Shown: in pieces, positions 1-8,411 of the stretch
Numbering within the stretch: position 1 is the first letter of the stretch
Layout of the letters: each line of letters starts with the position of its first letter
NCBI GenBank assembly: GCA_002315885.1
Contig: DCIO01000031.1
Span: 1,942 to 37,105, forward strand
DNA from: Lentisphaeria bacterium UBA1724
GTDB lineage: Bacteria; Verrucomicrobiota; Lentisphaeria; Oligosphaerales; Oligosphaeraceae
Reading direction: 5' to 3'
DNA length: 35,164 nt
Notes under the pieces: model-generated
The model's database searches: none
The model's input: only the letters and a program-made list of their open reading frames with translations
Told to the model about the DNA's origin: nothing
Made by a program: the position numbers and the translations under genes

Positions 1-27
1 AGCCTAGGAAGCCTAGGGAGCCTAGCA
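1..27. repeat. Tandem 9-mer repeat (3 units)
   Basis: Three consecutive 9-base units of the form AGCCTAGgn (agcctagga, agcctaggg, agcctagca) open the window. They lie downstream of the pepD stop codon and next to the composite element at 41-105. The same pairing of 9-mer and 7-mer tandem repeats recurs at 10798-10865 and 14832-14957. Confidence 0.8.
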
Positions 28-40
28 TCCAGCATTAGAA

Positions 41-105
41 AAGAGGGGGCAAAGGGGACACCTCCCACGCCCACATTAAGCATTAAGCATCAAGCATTAA
101 GCATT
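41..105. repeat. Composite intergenic element, copy A
   Basis: A G-rich/C-rich arm (gagggggcaaaggggacacctccc) is followed by the heptamer array attaagc, attaagc, atcaagc, attaagc, att (75-105). Copies B (13251-13316) and C (14891-14957) have the same layout, and all three share an identical array including the variant third unit. This copy is the most diverged in the G/C arm. The array runs into pepD: the stop codon (97-99) and the two codons before it are made of repeat sequence. Confidence 0.85.
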
Positions 106-1569
106 GTCTTGGATTTTTCCGATCAGTGCTCGGAGATATTGGACCATTCTGTGGACGGAGGCGATTTCCACCCGTTCTGTCAGATTATGCTCATCGAACA
201 TATTTGGTCCCATGGAGAGTTGCTGGAGTCCAGGCATCTTTTCCGCGAAGACTCCCACCTCCAACCCTGCATGAATGACCTGTGAATGCACCCACAATTC
301 GGGCTGCATCTTTTTCCACAGCTCCATTGCCAGATTAAGGAGGCTCTTGTCCTTTGAGGGCGGCCAGGCAGAGTAGCCGCCGCGGGCGACAATCTCCGCC
401 CCAGGTATGGCATAGTGCTTCCGCAAATCTGCTTCCAGATCATCCAGAGCAGCACGGAATGCGCTACGTAGGCTGATGGTCAGCTTCAGCGCATCTTCCG
501 TGGTCTGGATGATGGCGATATTCAGGCTCGTCTCCGTGACGCCATACTCCTGGGAAAAACTCTGGACGCCATTCTTGCTATTGGACAATTTTGCCAGGAA
601 CTCCCGCGCGGACTCCTCTTTCCAGACGCCCGCCAGGGGCTTCTCCAGCGCCTCGCACTCGAATTTCGCGGTGTCGGGCAAATTGCACTGCGTGGACACC
701 TCCTGGCGATAGGCCTTCCAGGCGCCCTCCAGAACGGGGATGTCTTCCGGCTGGATTGCGCCTTCTGCCACCGCGCTGGAGGGAATCACATTGTCAAAAC
801 GACCGCCATTCAAGGACGCTACATGGAACTCCGGATGACGTGACAGGAAAACGCCCATCGCCTGCAGGGCATTGCCGCGATTCTTGTGGATCTCTGCACC
901 GGAATGACCGCCCAACATGCCTTCCAGACGCAACAGGCAAGGGACCTCGCCGGCACTGGGCGAAACGTTTTCCATGGGGAAGCGGAAATCCATCTTCCGG
1001 CCGCCCGCGCTGCTGATAATCAGCTCCCCTTCCAGGCAGTCGTCCAGATTCAGCAGGCATTTTGCACCCGCAAGCCACTGGGAATCCATGGCAATTGCAC
1101 CATTCATGCCAGTCTCCTCCTCCGTGGTCAATATCACACGAAGCGGACCGCTGACAAAATCCTTGTCCATCAGAATCGAGAGTGCCATGGCGACCCCCAC
1201 GCCGTCATCCGCCCCGATGGAGGTCTTCCCGTCACTCTGGAGCCAGCCATCCTTCTCCAGCAACTGAATGCCGGGATTGCGAATCACCGAGCGATCCACA
1301 CCAGGAGCCAGCACCAGAACCATATCCGTATGACCCTGCAAAATCACCAACGGACGATTCTCATAACCAGGAGAGGCAGGACGGTCGATACGCAGGTTGT
1401 TGGCGCTGTCCATCTCCACCGTACATCCATGCGCCTCCATCAGCTCCTTCAGATAGAGCGCCACCTCCTGTTCTTCACCCGACGGACGGGGAATCGAGAC
1501 CAATTTCCGAAATAGCCGCAACGCGACCTCGCCATTCGCAAAATCATCTACGCCGAACAATTCATCCAT
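97..1569 (-). CDS. pepD: Aminoacyl-histidine dipeptidase (M20 family)
   Basis: This is a cytosolic di-zinc exopeptidase that hydrolyses Xaa-His and related dipeptides, feeding amino-acid salvage. The 490 residues match the usual length of the PepD/M20C branch. Visible motifs are the first metal ligand in QGHTDMV (H80, catalytic D82), the bridging Asp in SIGADDGVG (D121), the general base and ligand pair in TTEEETG (about E151/E152), the NLDD segment, and a late ligand in DEHNLTERV (H461). The middle third is the inserted lid/dimerisation domain, with GMLGGHSGAEI typical of the family. The start at 1569 keeps the conserved N-terminal helix. The last codons (N-A-stop) are formed from the heptamer repeat, so the extreme C-terminus may have been remodelled by it. 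It is probably monocistronic: the next upstream gene on either strand is hundreds of bases away and a terminator lies between. Confidence 0.93.
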   Translation of the reverse strand: MDELFGVDDFANGEVALRLFRKLVSIPRPSGEEQEVALYLKELMEAHGCTVEMDSANNLRIDRPASPGYENRPLVILQGHTDMVLVLAPGVDRSVIRNPGIQLLEKDGWLQSDGKTSIGADDGVGVAMALSILMDKDFVSGPLRVILTTEEETGMNGAIAMDSQWLAGAKCLLNLDDCLEGELIISSAGGRKMDFRFPMENVSPSAGEVPCLLRLEGMLGGHSGAEIHKNRGNALQAMGVFLSRHPEFHVASLNGGRFDNVIPSSAVAEGAIQPEDIPVLEGAWKAYRQEVSTQCNLPDTAKFECEALEKPLAGVWKEESAREFLAKLSNSKNGVQSFSQEYGVTETSLNIAIIQTTEDALKLTISLRSAFRAALDDLEADLRKHYAIPGAEIVARGGYSAWPPSKDKSLLNLAMELWKKMQPELWVHSQVIHAGLEVGVFAEKMPGLQQLSMGPNMFDEHNLTERVEIASVHRMVQYLRALIGKIQDNA

Positions 1570-1682
1570 TGCTATATTCCTAGTGCTGAAATCTAAAGGG
1601 GAATTATAATGTATTTACCGAATTGAACAACTGCCACTGCCCGTCATCGCCGGCATACAAGTATCGGCGGAACGAGCGGAAG

Positions 1683-1720
1683 AAAAAAACGGGCAACGGA
1701 AACCACGCTCCCGCTGCCCG
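1683..1720 (-). terminator. Rho-independent terminator of the pseudopilin gene
   Basis: Read on the minus strand, CGGGCAGCGG pairs with CCGTTGCCCG across an 11-base loop (one internal mismatch), followed by a run of seven T. It begins about 25 bases after the pseudopilin stop codon (1745). The gap 1570-1744 holds nothing else recognisable. Confidence 0.8.
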
Positions 1721-1744
1721 GCAAAGACTCAAATGTAGCTTGGC

Positions 1745-2488
1745 TCAGGGAACCATGCAGTACCACTTGTCATTCTTGAGGGGACGGAAGTAGCGGGACT
1801 TATGGCAGCCGTAGTTCTCGTCAAAATTGCCCTTGGTCAGGCTGGTGACGGAGTAATCCGGCAGGAGCGCATTGCAACGTCCGTCATGGCGGCGTGATGC
1901 AGCGTAGTACATTTCCGCATCATCTTCACGGCACTTTGCGTTGTATGGTTCGAAGAGAACTGTGCTGTCCCATTTGGCGGTTTCAGCAACCGTGGAGACG
2001 ACATCGGCACCATCCAGGATATAGACGGGGGTCTCGCCATTCTTGCATTGCTGTTCCAGCGCAGCCATGGACATGAGCTGGTTGTTGTGGTTCAAGCCGT
2101 CAACGTAACCGTACGCCTTGAAATTAAAGGTGTAGTTGCAAGAATCCTTCAAGGCGCTCCAGTTGGCGCCCGTGAATTTGGACTCCTTGCCGGCGGCGGG
2201 GCAACGGAAGGTCTTCCAATCCACATTCTGCTCGTGGGCCAGATACGTCATCCAAGGAAGATTGCCACCCCACCAGGCATTCATGACATGGAAACCAAGA
2301 TAATAATCCGCGTTGTCATTGGTGTAGATTGCCAGCATCAGGCCAATCTGCTTGATGTTGTTGACGCAACTGACCGCCCGGGCCTTGGCACGGGCTTTGG
2401 ACAAGGCGGGCAAAAGCATGGCCGCCAGAATGGCGATGATGGCGATGACAACCAGCAACTCAATCAGGGTAAAAGACTTCTTTTTCAT
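1745..2488 (-). CDS. Type II/IV pseudopilin, Lentisphaerae-type (H-X9-DG-like)
   Basis: This is a secreted, prepilin-peptidase-processed minor pilin or pseudopilin. I chose the start at 2488 because it leaves MKKKSFTLIELLVVIAIIA, the standard positively charged leader. Cleavage is expected between S5 and F6, with E10 the conserved Glu at +5. A start at 2536 would only add a low-complexity stretch. The hydrophobic helix is followed by SKARAKARAVSCVNNIKQIGLMLAIYTNDN, typical of the large paralogous set in Victivallis and Lentisphaera. The C-terminal RRHDGRCNALLPDY replaces the usual H-X9-DG with H-X9-DY. The pilus-retraction ATPase pilT lies 3 kb away. The leader (CACAACAACAAAAAAC before ATG) has no Shine-Dalgarno. 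The specific substrate or pilus role cannot be told from sequence. Confidence 0.88.
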   Translation of the reverse strand: MKKKSFTLIELLVVIAIIAILAAMLLPALSKARAKARAVSCVNNIKQIGLMLAIYTNDNADYYLGFHVMNAWWGGNLPWMTYLAHEQNVDWKTFRCPAAGKESKFTGANWSALKDSCNYTFNFKAYGYVDGLNHNNQLMSMAALEQQCKNGETPVYILDGADVVSTVAETAKWDSTVLFEPYNAKCREDDAEMYYAASRRHDGRCNALLPDYSVTSLTKGNFDENYGCHKSRYFRPLKNDKWYCMVP

Positions 2489-2570
2489 GTTTTTTGTTGT
2501 TGTGTTTGGATTTACGGGAAATTCAACTTTTCTCAAATTATCGCAACTTTTTCCGCTTTTTTCAAGTCAA

Positions 2571-3164
2571 CTACCGCAGGCTTTTTGGCGCGCCCAGGAT
2601 TTCGCTCATGACCAGCGCCTTGCGCAGGTCCTTTTCGCCACGGGGTATCCAATCCGCCAGGGGGCTCTTGCGGGGTGCGCCGCTCTGTGGCGTCGGCACC
2701 GCATGAGTGGTCGCGATATGTTCGTCAGCATGCTTGGCTGTAGCACTGGGGCCGTGCTTCTTCAGGGTGTCCTTGACCGCCACGGGACCAATGTGGGACG
2801 CCGCGTGACGCTGTGAGGGAGTTTCCTTGCCAATCATGGGCGAAGTATAGGGATCCGGTATCGGCGACGCGTATGACTCGCCAGCATGGGACTCCGCGGT
2901 CTTGAGAGACGACGCCACAACGGGCTTCCTGGACTTTGCCTGAGAAACGCGGGGCTTCGGCGCAGGAGGCTTCACCTGGGACCGAATCGTGGGCGCGGCC
3001 TCCTGCAGAAGCTCCAGAAGCTCAGGCGGAAGATCCATAGGAGGCTGCGACGTCTGCCTAGTAGGACGCTGCTTCCCGTTCTTCTGGGAAGTCGCCTTCT
3101 TCGCAATCGACCGAATCACGCAGACAATCACCACCCAGATTATGATGGGGATTACATTTTCCAT
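2571..3164 (-). CDS. Small membrane-anchored protein downstream of floA
   Basis: I do not recognise a family. The 197 residues begin with a single hydrophobic helix (about residues 3-19, IPIIIWVVIVCVIRSIAKK), followed by a basic, Pro/Ser/Gln-rich, probably disordered stretch (25-130). The C-terminal 40 residues are more ordered and end in GAPKSLR; LADWIPRGEKDLRKALVMSEILG looks like an amphipathic helix. It lies 73 bases behind floA on the same strand, so co-transcription is likely. A role as a FloA partner or a cytoplasmic tether at flotillin-like membrane domains is inference only. The topology suggested by the positive-inside rule places the long tail in the cytoplasm. Confidence 0.65.
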   Translation of the reverse strand: MENVIPIIIWVVIVCVIRSIAKKATSQKNGKQRPTRQTSQPPMDLPPELLELLQEAAPTIRSQVKPPAPKPRVSQAKSRKPVVASSLKTAESHAGESYASPIPDPYTSPMIGKETPSQRHAASHIGPVAVKDTLKKHGPSATAKHADEHIATTHAVPTPQSGAPRKSPLADWIPRGEKDLRKALVMSEILGAPKSLR

Positions 3165-3196
3165 GCTAAATCTGTAGCATTAAGCAAGTTGCGAAC

Positions 3197-3237
3197 ATCT
3201 GAAATCTGAAATTGAGAATTGAGAATTGAGAATTGAA

Positions 3238-3238
<1 letters not shown>
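3197..3238. repeat. Heptamer tandem array between floA and its downstream gene
   Basis: There are six consecutive 7-base units: atctgaa x2, attgaga x3, attgaat. A lone attaagc (3179-3185) lies just before them and matches the unit of the composite elements elsewhere. The array reaches the first base of the floA stop codon (3238-3240, read on the minus strand). Confidence 0.8.
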
Positions 3239-4224
<986 letters not shown>

Positions 4225-4299
4225 GATGGTTTCCTGTTATTGGGGTGGATTGTGAAGACAAATAGGCGAAAAGTCGTCAAAAACAAATATAACGCGGAT

Positions 4300-5514
4300 T
4301 TACTTTGCGATGAAGAAACCCGCGATTTTCCCCAGCAATCGGGAGCCGAAAGCGCCGATTGCGGTCAAGTGGAAAATGCGCTCCGCCCAGGGTTTCCGCA
4401 ATTCGATGGCATCCACGGGGCAGAATTCATGGCAGCAGTAGCATCGGATGCAGGTCATGCCATCCACACAGGGGCCATTCTCACGCTTGGGATTGATGGC
4501 CGCCTCGGGCTTCACGGGACAGCCGTTGTGGCATTTCATGCACTTCACGCATTTGCTCCTGTCAATCCAGGGCGTGGGCGCCACCTGACGACGCAACCAC
4601 CGCAATACGCATTGTGGCAAGGGCAAAATCTTCATGATGTTGATGGGCGCATTCACCAACTTGTAGTCGGAGACCCGTAAATCCTCAATCTTGCCGCCGC
4701 ATACCTCAATCTCCGAAAGTTCCGTAGTCCCAAAATTCCCCCGTTTCGCGGCCCTGAGAAGAGGATACGACTCGGGAGAAAGGCCAATCAGATGGCAGCA
4801 GACCACGTCCAACGCAGACAAATCCGTGGAGACCACCAAAGCGCCAATTTTCCGGGGGGAGCCGCCGTGGGGTCCTGGCCCCTCCATGCCAACAATCGCA
4901 TCCATCACCGCCAATTTCACCCCCGCGGTGCGGTTTATGTCAATCATCAAATCCGCCAGCAAATCCCGGTCCTGCAAACGGAAATGATAGACGCCCTTCT
5001 GGGAACCCGGTATCAGACCATATTGATTCTTCAACGCACCCGTATAGCCCATCTGGACATGCGTCTTCAATTTCGGCAAGGAAATCACCACATCCACATC
5101 CCGTAAATGCGTCGTCAATTCCAAATGCTTGCCAATGGCATTCTCCAGATTCTCATAGACGGTAGTCTCCTGGAAGACCGCCGTCTGGGCGCCCTCTTCA
5201 TCGCAGACCGCCTGAATGCCGCAAATGCGCATATTCTCCGCGGTGCTGCCTACGCCAGGACCATCCCCCACGAGAATACGGGATGCACTGGCGTCTTTCA
5301 GCAACCGTATCATGGCACGGACCACCTCGGGATGGGTGGTCACCGCCTCCTCGGGACGGGCGGGCGCCAGCAAATTCACTTTCAACAGCACGCGGTCGCC
5401 TGGCTTCACAATCGCGGAAATCCCGCCAAAGGGCGCCAATGCTTCAGACAAACCGCGGGAGAGTGCCTGGGGAGAATACTCGGATACGGGAATCAACGAA
5501 ACGCGAGCGGACAT
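4300..5514 (-). CDS. DUF362 protein with C-terminal 2x[4Fe-4S] ferredoxin domain
   Basis: This is a probable iron-sulfur redox protein; the substrate is unknown. Residues 1-300 form the DUF362 domain (KPGDRVLLKVNLLAPARPEEAVTTHPEVVRAM; LVGDGPGVGS around residues 81-90; VVISLPKLKTHVQMGYTGALKN). The C-terminal third carries two complete ferredoxin motifs, CVKCMKCHNGCPV and CIRCYCCHEFCPV, each CxxCxxCxxxCP, binding two 4Fe-4S clusters. No signal peptide is evident, so it is cytoplasmic. It lies 75 bases upstream of floA on the same strand, but nothing suggests a functional link. No Shine-Dalgarno precedes the ATG (TTTTTGTCCG-ATG). In other genomes DUF362-ferredoxin fusions often accompany quinone or anaerobic redox genes, which are absent here. 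Confidence 0.88.
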   Translation of the reverse strand: MSARVSLIPVSEYSPQALSRGLSEALAPFGGISAIVKPGDRVLLKVNLLAPARPEEAVTTHPEVVRAMIRLLKDASASRILVGDGPGVGSTAENMRICGIQAVCDEEGAQTAVFQETTVYENLENAIGKHLELTTHLRDVDVVISLPKLKTHVQMGYTGALKNQYGLIPGSQKGVYHFRLQDRDLLADLMIDINRTAGVKLAVMDAIVGMEGPGPHGGSPRKIGALVVSTDLSALDVVCCHLIGLSPESYPLLRAAKRGNFGTTELSEIEVCGGKIEDLRVSDYKLVNAPINIMKILPLPQCVLRWLRRQVAPTPWIDRSKCVKCMKCHNGCPVKPEAAINPKRENGPCVDGMTCIRCYCCHEFCPVDAIELRKPWAERIFHLTAIGAFGSRLLGKIAGFFIAK

Positions 5515-5549
5515 CGGACAAAAATACTCCCTACCTTAACTGCCTGGCA

Positions 5550-5747
5550 CTAAAAGAAAAATTCATATAGAAAACTCAACGACAAATAAAATAATATCAC
5601 GCAAAATAATATCACGCAAAACGCCGCGCCACGACCAAATTGGCGATGGCGACGGCGTCTTGGCGCGCTACCACTCTGGCTGTCCAAAATCACCTGCAGT
5701 AGACGCTGCCGATGTTGGGAAGGCTGTGCGGTAGCGGAACGATTCAT
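5550..5747 (-). CDS. Possible small tail-anchored membrane ORF behind pilT
   Basis: This is a 65-codon ORF whose ATG lies five bases after the pilT stop codon, so translation could be coupled. The first 40 residues are polar and basic (SAPRRRRHRQFGRG) and the last 25 form a hydrophobic segment (FCVILFCVILFYLSLSFLY) ending EFFF. Part of that segment (CVILFCVILF) is encoded by a tandem 15-bp duplication (5588-5617), so it may be a chance product of repeat expansion. No family is recognised. The alternative is that 5515-5752 is plain intergenic DNA, which I consider at least as likely. Confidence 0.25.
   Translation of the reverse strand: MNRSATAQPSQHRQRLLQVILDSQSGSAPRRRRHRQFGRGAAFCVILFCVILFYLSLSFLYEFFF
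5588..5617. repeat. Tandem 15-bp duplication
   Basis: The unit AAAATAATATCACGC occurs twice in direct succession, followed by a further AAAA. It lies between pilT and the DUF362 gene. It would encode the repeated VILFC block of the doubtful ORF at 5550-5747. Confidence 0.85.
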
Positions 5748-5752
5748 GGCAA

Positions 5753-6859
5753 TTACTGGATGATACCACCGGCATCCGTAAGGAAGATACCCTTGAAGTT
5801 CATGCGCAGAGCCTGGGGATTGTCCGAAAGTTCCAGTGCCTTCTCTTCGGAGATATCGCCGTTGTTGTAGTGTTCCAGCAGACACTGGTTGAAGGTCATC
5901 ATGCCCATTTCCTGGTTCGCCTCGATGGCCTGCTCCAGCTTGTCAATGCGGTTGTCAAAAATCAACTTCTTGACGATAGGCGCATTGATCATGATTTCGG
6001 TAATGGGCACAACGCCCTTGCCCGATGCCTTCTTCGCCAGACGCTGACAGACAATTGCCTTCACTGCGTCGGCAAGAGACTTGCGGATGGAATCACGCTC
6101 TTCGATGGAGAACATATCCAGGATACGGTTCAGGGACTGAGGCGCGTCCTTGGTATGCAGGGTGGTAATCACCATGTGACCCGTTTCGGCAGCCGCCAAC
6201 GCGGTCTCGAAAGTGGTGCGGTTACGCATTTCTCCGATGACGATGATATCGGGGTCCTGACGCAAGGCATGGACCAGCGCGGAGTCAAAGGAGGCCGCAT
6301 CCAGACCCACTTCACGCTGTTCGAAGAAGGAGAGCTTGTCCTCGAAGGTGTATTCGATGGGGTCCTCGATGGTGATAATGTGCTTACGGAAGTTGGTATT
6401 GATGTAGTCCAGCATAGCCGCCATGGTGGTGGACTTACCAGAACCCGTGGTACCCGTGATGAAGATAATGCCGTTGTTGTTGGAGGCGATGGTCTTCATG
6501 ACTTCGGGCAGACCCGCTTCCTTCACCGTGGGAGCCTTGCTCTTGACCCAACGCATGGTGATGCCGCGGAAACCACGCTGGAGGTGCAGATTCACACGGA
6601 AACGACCCGCATCGGGCTCCTGCCACGCAAAGTCCAAGTCGCCCTTTGCCAGGAACTCTTCATATTTGCCTTTCGGAACGATGTCTTCGCAAATCTTGTC
6701 GAAGAATGCCGTATCCGTCTCAAAATCCAGCTGCACCAGATTGGAGTCGATGCGCAGCTGGACGTTCTTGTTTTCACGAATGTGCAAGTCACTCGCGCGC
6801 TCGTCGACTGCGTATTTCAGCAAATCGTGCAAGCAGGATGTCTTTAGCTCTACTGCCAT
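5753..6859 (-). CDS. pilT: Type IV pilus retraction ATPase PilT
   Basis: This is a hexameric cytoplasmic ATPase that disassembles the type IV pilus for twitching motility and DNA uptake. The 368 residues match the family. The N-terminal PAS-like domain ends near residue 115. The core then shows Walker A GTTGSGKS (136-143), an Asp box with TIEDPIEY (about 163-170), Walker B DPDIIVIGEMR (202-212) and the His box AAETGHMVITTLHT (223-236). EMRNRTTFETALAAAETGH and the YNNGDISEEKALE segment favour PilT over PilB/PilU. The start at 6859 gives MAVELKTSCLHDLLKYAVDERASDLHI, the normal beginning. The leader is rich in CAA/ACA with no Shine-Dalgarno. Phosphofructokinase lies upstream on the same strand (69-base gap). 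The pseudopilin at 1745 is the only other pilus-like gene in the window. Confidence 0.95.
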   Translation of the reverse strand: MAVELKTSCLHDLLKYAVDERASDLHIRENKNVQLRIDSNLVQLDFETDTAFFDKICEDIVPKGKYEEFLAKGDLDFAWQEPDAGRFRVNLHLQRGFRGITMRWVKSKAPTVKEAGLPEVMKTIASNNNGIIFITGTTGSGKSTTMAAMLDYINTNFRKHIITIEDPIEYTFEDKLSFFEQREVGLDAASFDSALVHALRQDPDIIVIGEMRNRTTFETALAAAETGHMVITTLHTKDAPQSLNRILDMFSIEERDSIRKSLADAVKAIVCQRLAKKASGKGVVPITEIMINAPIVKKLIFDNRIDKLEQAIEANQEMGMMTFNQCLLEHYNNGDISEEKALELSDNPQALRMNFKGIFLTDAGGIIQ

Positions 6860-6928
6860 TTGTCGTCGTTGTGGTTGTTGTTAGTTACTCTTGCGATGGA
6901 GAAAAAGAAAAAGTCGTCAGCAAATCGC

Positions 6929-8293
6929 CTAGAAACCCGTGGCCTTGGAGTCGGGACCACTCTGGCCATCCAGGTATTTCGCCTGGCGTGTGGTCAGCAG
7001 GACGCTCTGCCAGAGCTGTCCCACGGGATCCACCTTTCGGCGAGCACTGGTAGCCATGGCGATGGGCACGTATGTGAAATAGCCCTGCCAGTTGCCCACC
7101 ACCAGGTCCGTCATGCCAGCCATGGCCGCGTGGACGGCGTGCTGCGCCAGGTGCAGGCAGAAGATCGAGTCGTTGGAGTTGGCGGGGAGGCTCCGAATTT
7201 CGTAGCTGGGATCGAAGTACTTGATGGAGATATCCAGCTTCTTTTCCGCAAAGTATTGCTTGATGCGCTCTTTCAGATAGACACCGATGTCGCTGTGAAG
7301 CACATTGCCCGACTTGTCCACCTCCCGTTCGCCCTGCAGGAGTTCCTGTCCGGCGCCCTCGGCCACCACCAGCACCGCGTGCTGCTTGTATTGCATTCGG
7401 AGCGCCAATCCCTCCAGCACACCGCCTGGCCCATCCAGACGCACGGGCACCTCGGGTATCAGGCAACCATTCACAACAGAATTCGCCAGGGAGGCGTATG
7501 CGGCAATGAAGCCCGAATCCCGTCCCATCAATCGGACCAATCCCAGGCCATTGAATGCGCCCTTGGCTTCGTTATGGGCGCAACTCAAAATGTTCGCCGC
7601 AGCCTGGACCGCCGTCTCGAAACCGAAGGTCTTGTCCATGAAATTCAGGTCATTGTCGATGGTCTTGGGGATACCCACCACACTGCATTCCACGCCGCGC
7701 TTTTCGCATTCCATGGCGATGGCGTGGGCACCGCGCTGGGTGCCGTCCCCACCGATGGTAAAGAGGATGTTGATGTTCAGACGATCCAGGGTCTTGACAA
7801 TTTCCTCAGTGGGTTGCATGCCCCGTGAGGAACCCAGGATTGTCCCGCCCTCGGCATGGATGTTGTCCACCACATCGGGATTGAGTTCAATAGGGCTGAG
7901 TTTGTAGGCGGGATTGAGTCCCTGATAGCCGTAGCGGATACCGAAGATGTTGTCCACGCCGTAGAAATACCACAGGGTATTGACCAGACCCTTGATGACG
8001 TCATTCAAGCCAGGGCACAGCCCCCCGCAGGTAACAATCGCCGCGCGGGTCCAGGCGGGGTCGTGGAAGATCTGCTTGCGTGGTCCCGCCGCCAGGAAAG
8101 ATGGCATGACCTTGTGCTTCTTGAGAAAGGCCTCGTTCTGCTTGGCATCCGCGCTATAGCAGATGCGTTCGGTATCCTCCACGAAAATCGTGTTTTTCAG
8201 GGGAGAATCCAGTGTGGGAACACCCAGACGCTTGATGGAAAAATCCATCTTTGGCAGGGCATCCAAATCGACATTGATGTTCTGAGGTAACAT
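6929..8293 (-). CDS. 6-phosphofructokinase, group II/plant-treponeme ATP type
   Basis: It catalyses fructose 6-phosphate to fructose 1,6-bisphosphate, the committing step of glycolysis. Counting from the first ATG (8293), which gives 454 residues, motifs are TCGGLCPGLNDVI (88-100), GYQGL (about 122-126), GGDGTQRGAHA (181-191), GIPKTIDNDLNFMDKTFGF (207-225) and LVRLMGRDSGFIA. The Gly after GGD (GGDGT, not GGDDS) points to ATP as phosphoryl donor, although PKTIDND is shared with PPi enzymes. The length and the long N-terminal extension fit the clade containing plant PFKs and treponemal TP0108 rather than E. coli PfkA (320 aa). An upstream in-frame GTG (8320) would overlap the divergent recD2 region and adds no conserved sequence. 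It is divergent from recD2 and upstream of pilT. Confidence 0.9.
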   Translation of the reverse strand: MLPQNINVDLDALPKMDFSIKRLGVPTLDSPLKNTIFVEDTERICYSADAKQNEAFLKKHKVMPSFLAAGPRKQIFHDPAWTRAAIVTCGGLCPGLNDVIKGLVNTLWYFYGVDNIFGIRYGYQGLNPAYKLSPIELNPDVVDNIHAEGGTILGSSRGMQPTEEIVKTLDRLNINILFTIGGDGTQRGAHAIAMECEKRGVECSVVGIPKTIDNDLNFMDKTFGFETAVQAAANILSCAHNEAKGAFNGLGLVRLMGRDSGFIAAYASLANSVVNGCLIPEVPVRLDGPGGVLEGLALRMQYKQHAVLVVAEGAGQELLQGEREVDKSGNVLHSDIGVYLKERIKQYFAEKKLDISIKYFDPSYEIRSLPANSNDSIFCLHLAQHAVHAAMAGMTDLVVGNWQGYFTYVPIAMATSARRKVDPVGQLWQSVLLTTRQAKYLDGQSGPDSKATGF

Positions 8294-8411
8294 GGGCGTA
8301 AAATGTTTGAAAAATAACACCGTGCGCGTACAAGCGAAACGCGATGATTACACTATAATACACGAAACGCCGCAGGTAGCAAATCTGCCAAGAAATTTTT
8401 ATCCAAACAAA

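Noticed and set aside
8292..8411. Forty-residue N-terminal extension of RecD2
   Set aside because: It is not conserved in character, overlaps the divergent PFK start and contains the putative -10 box.
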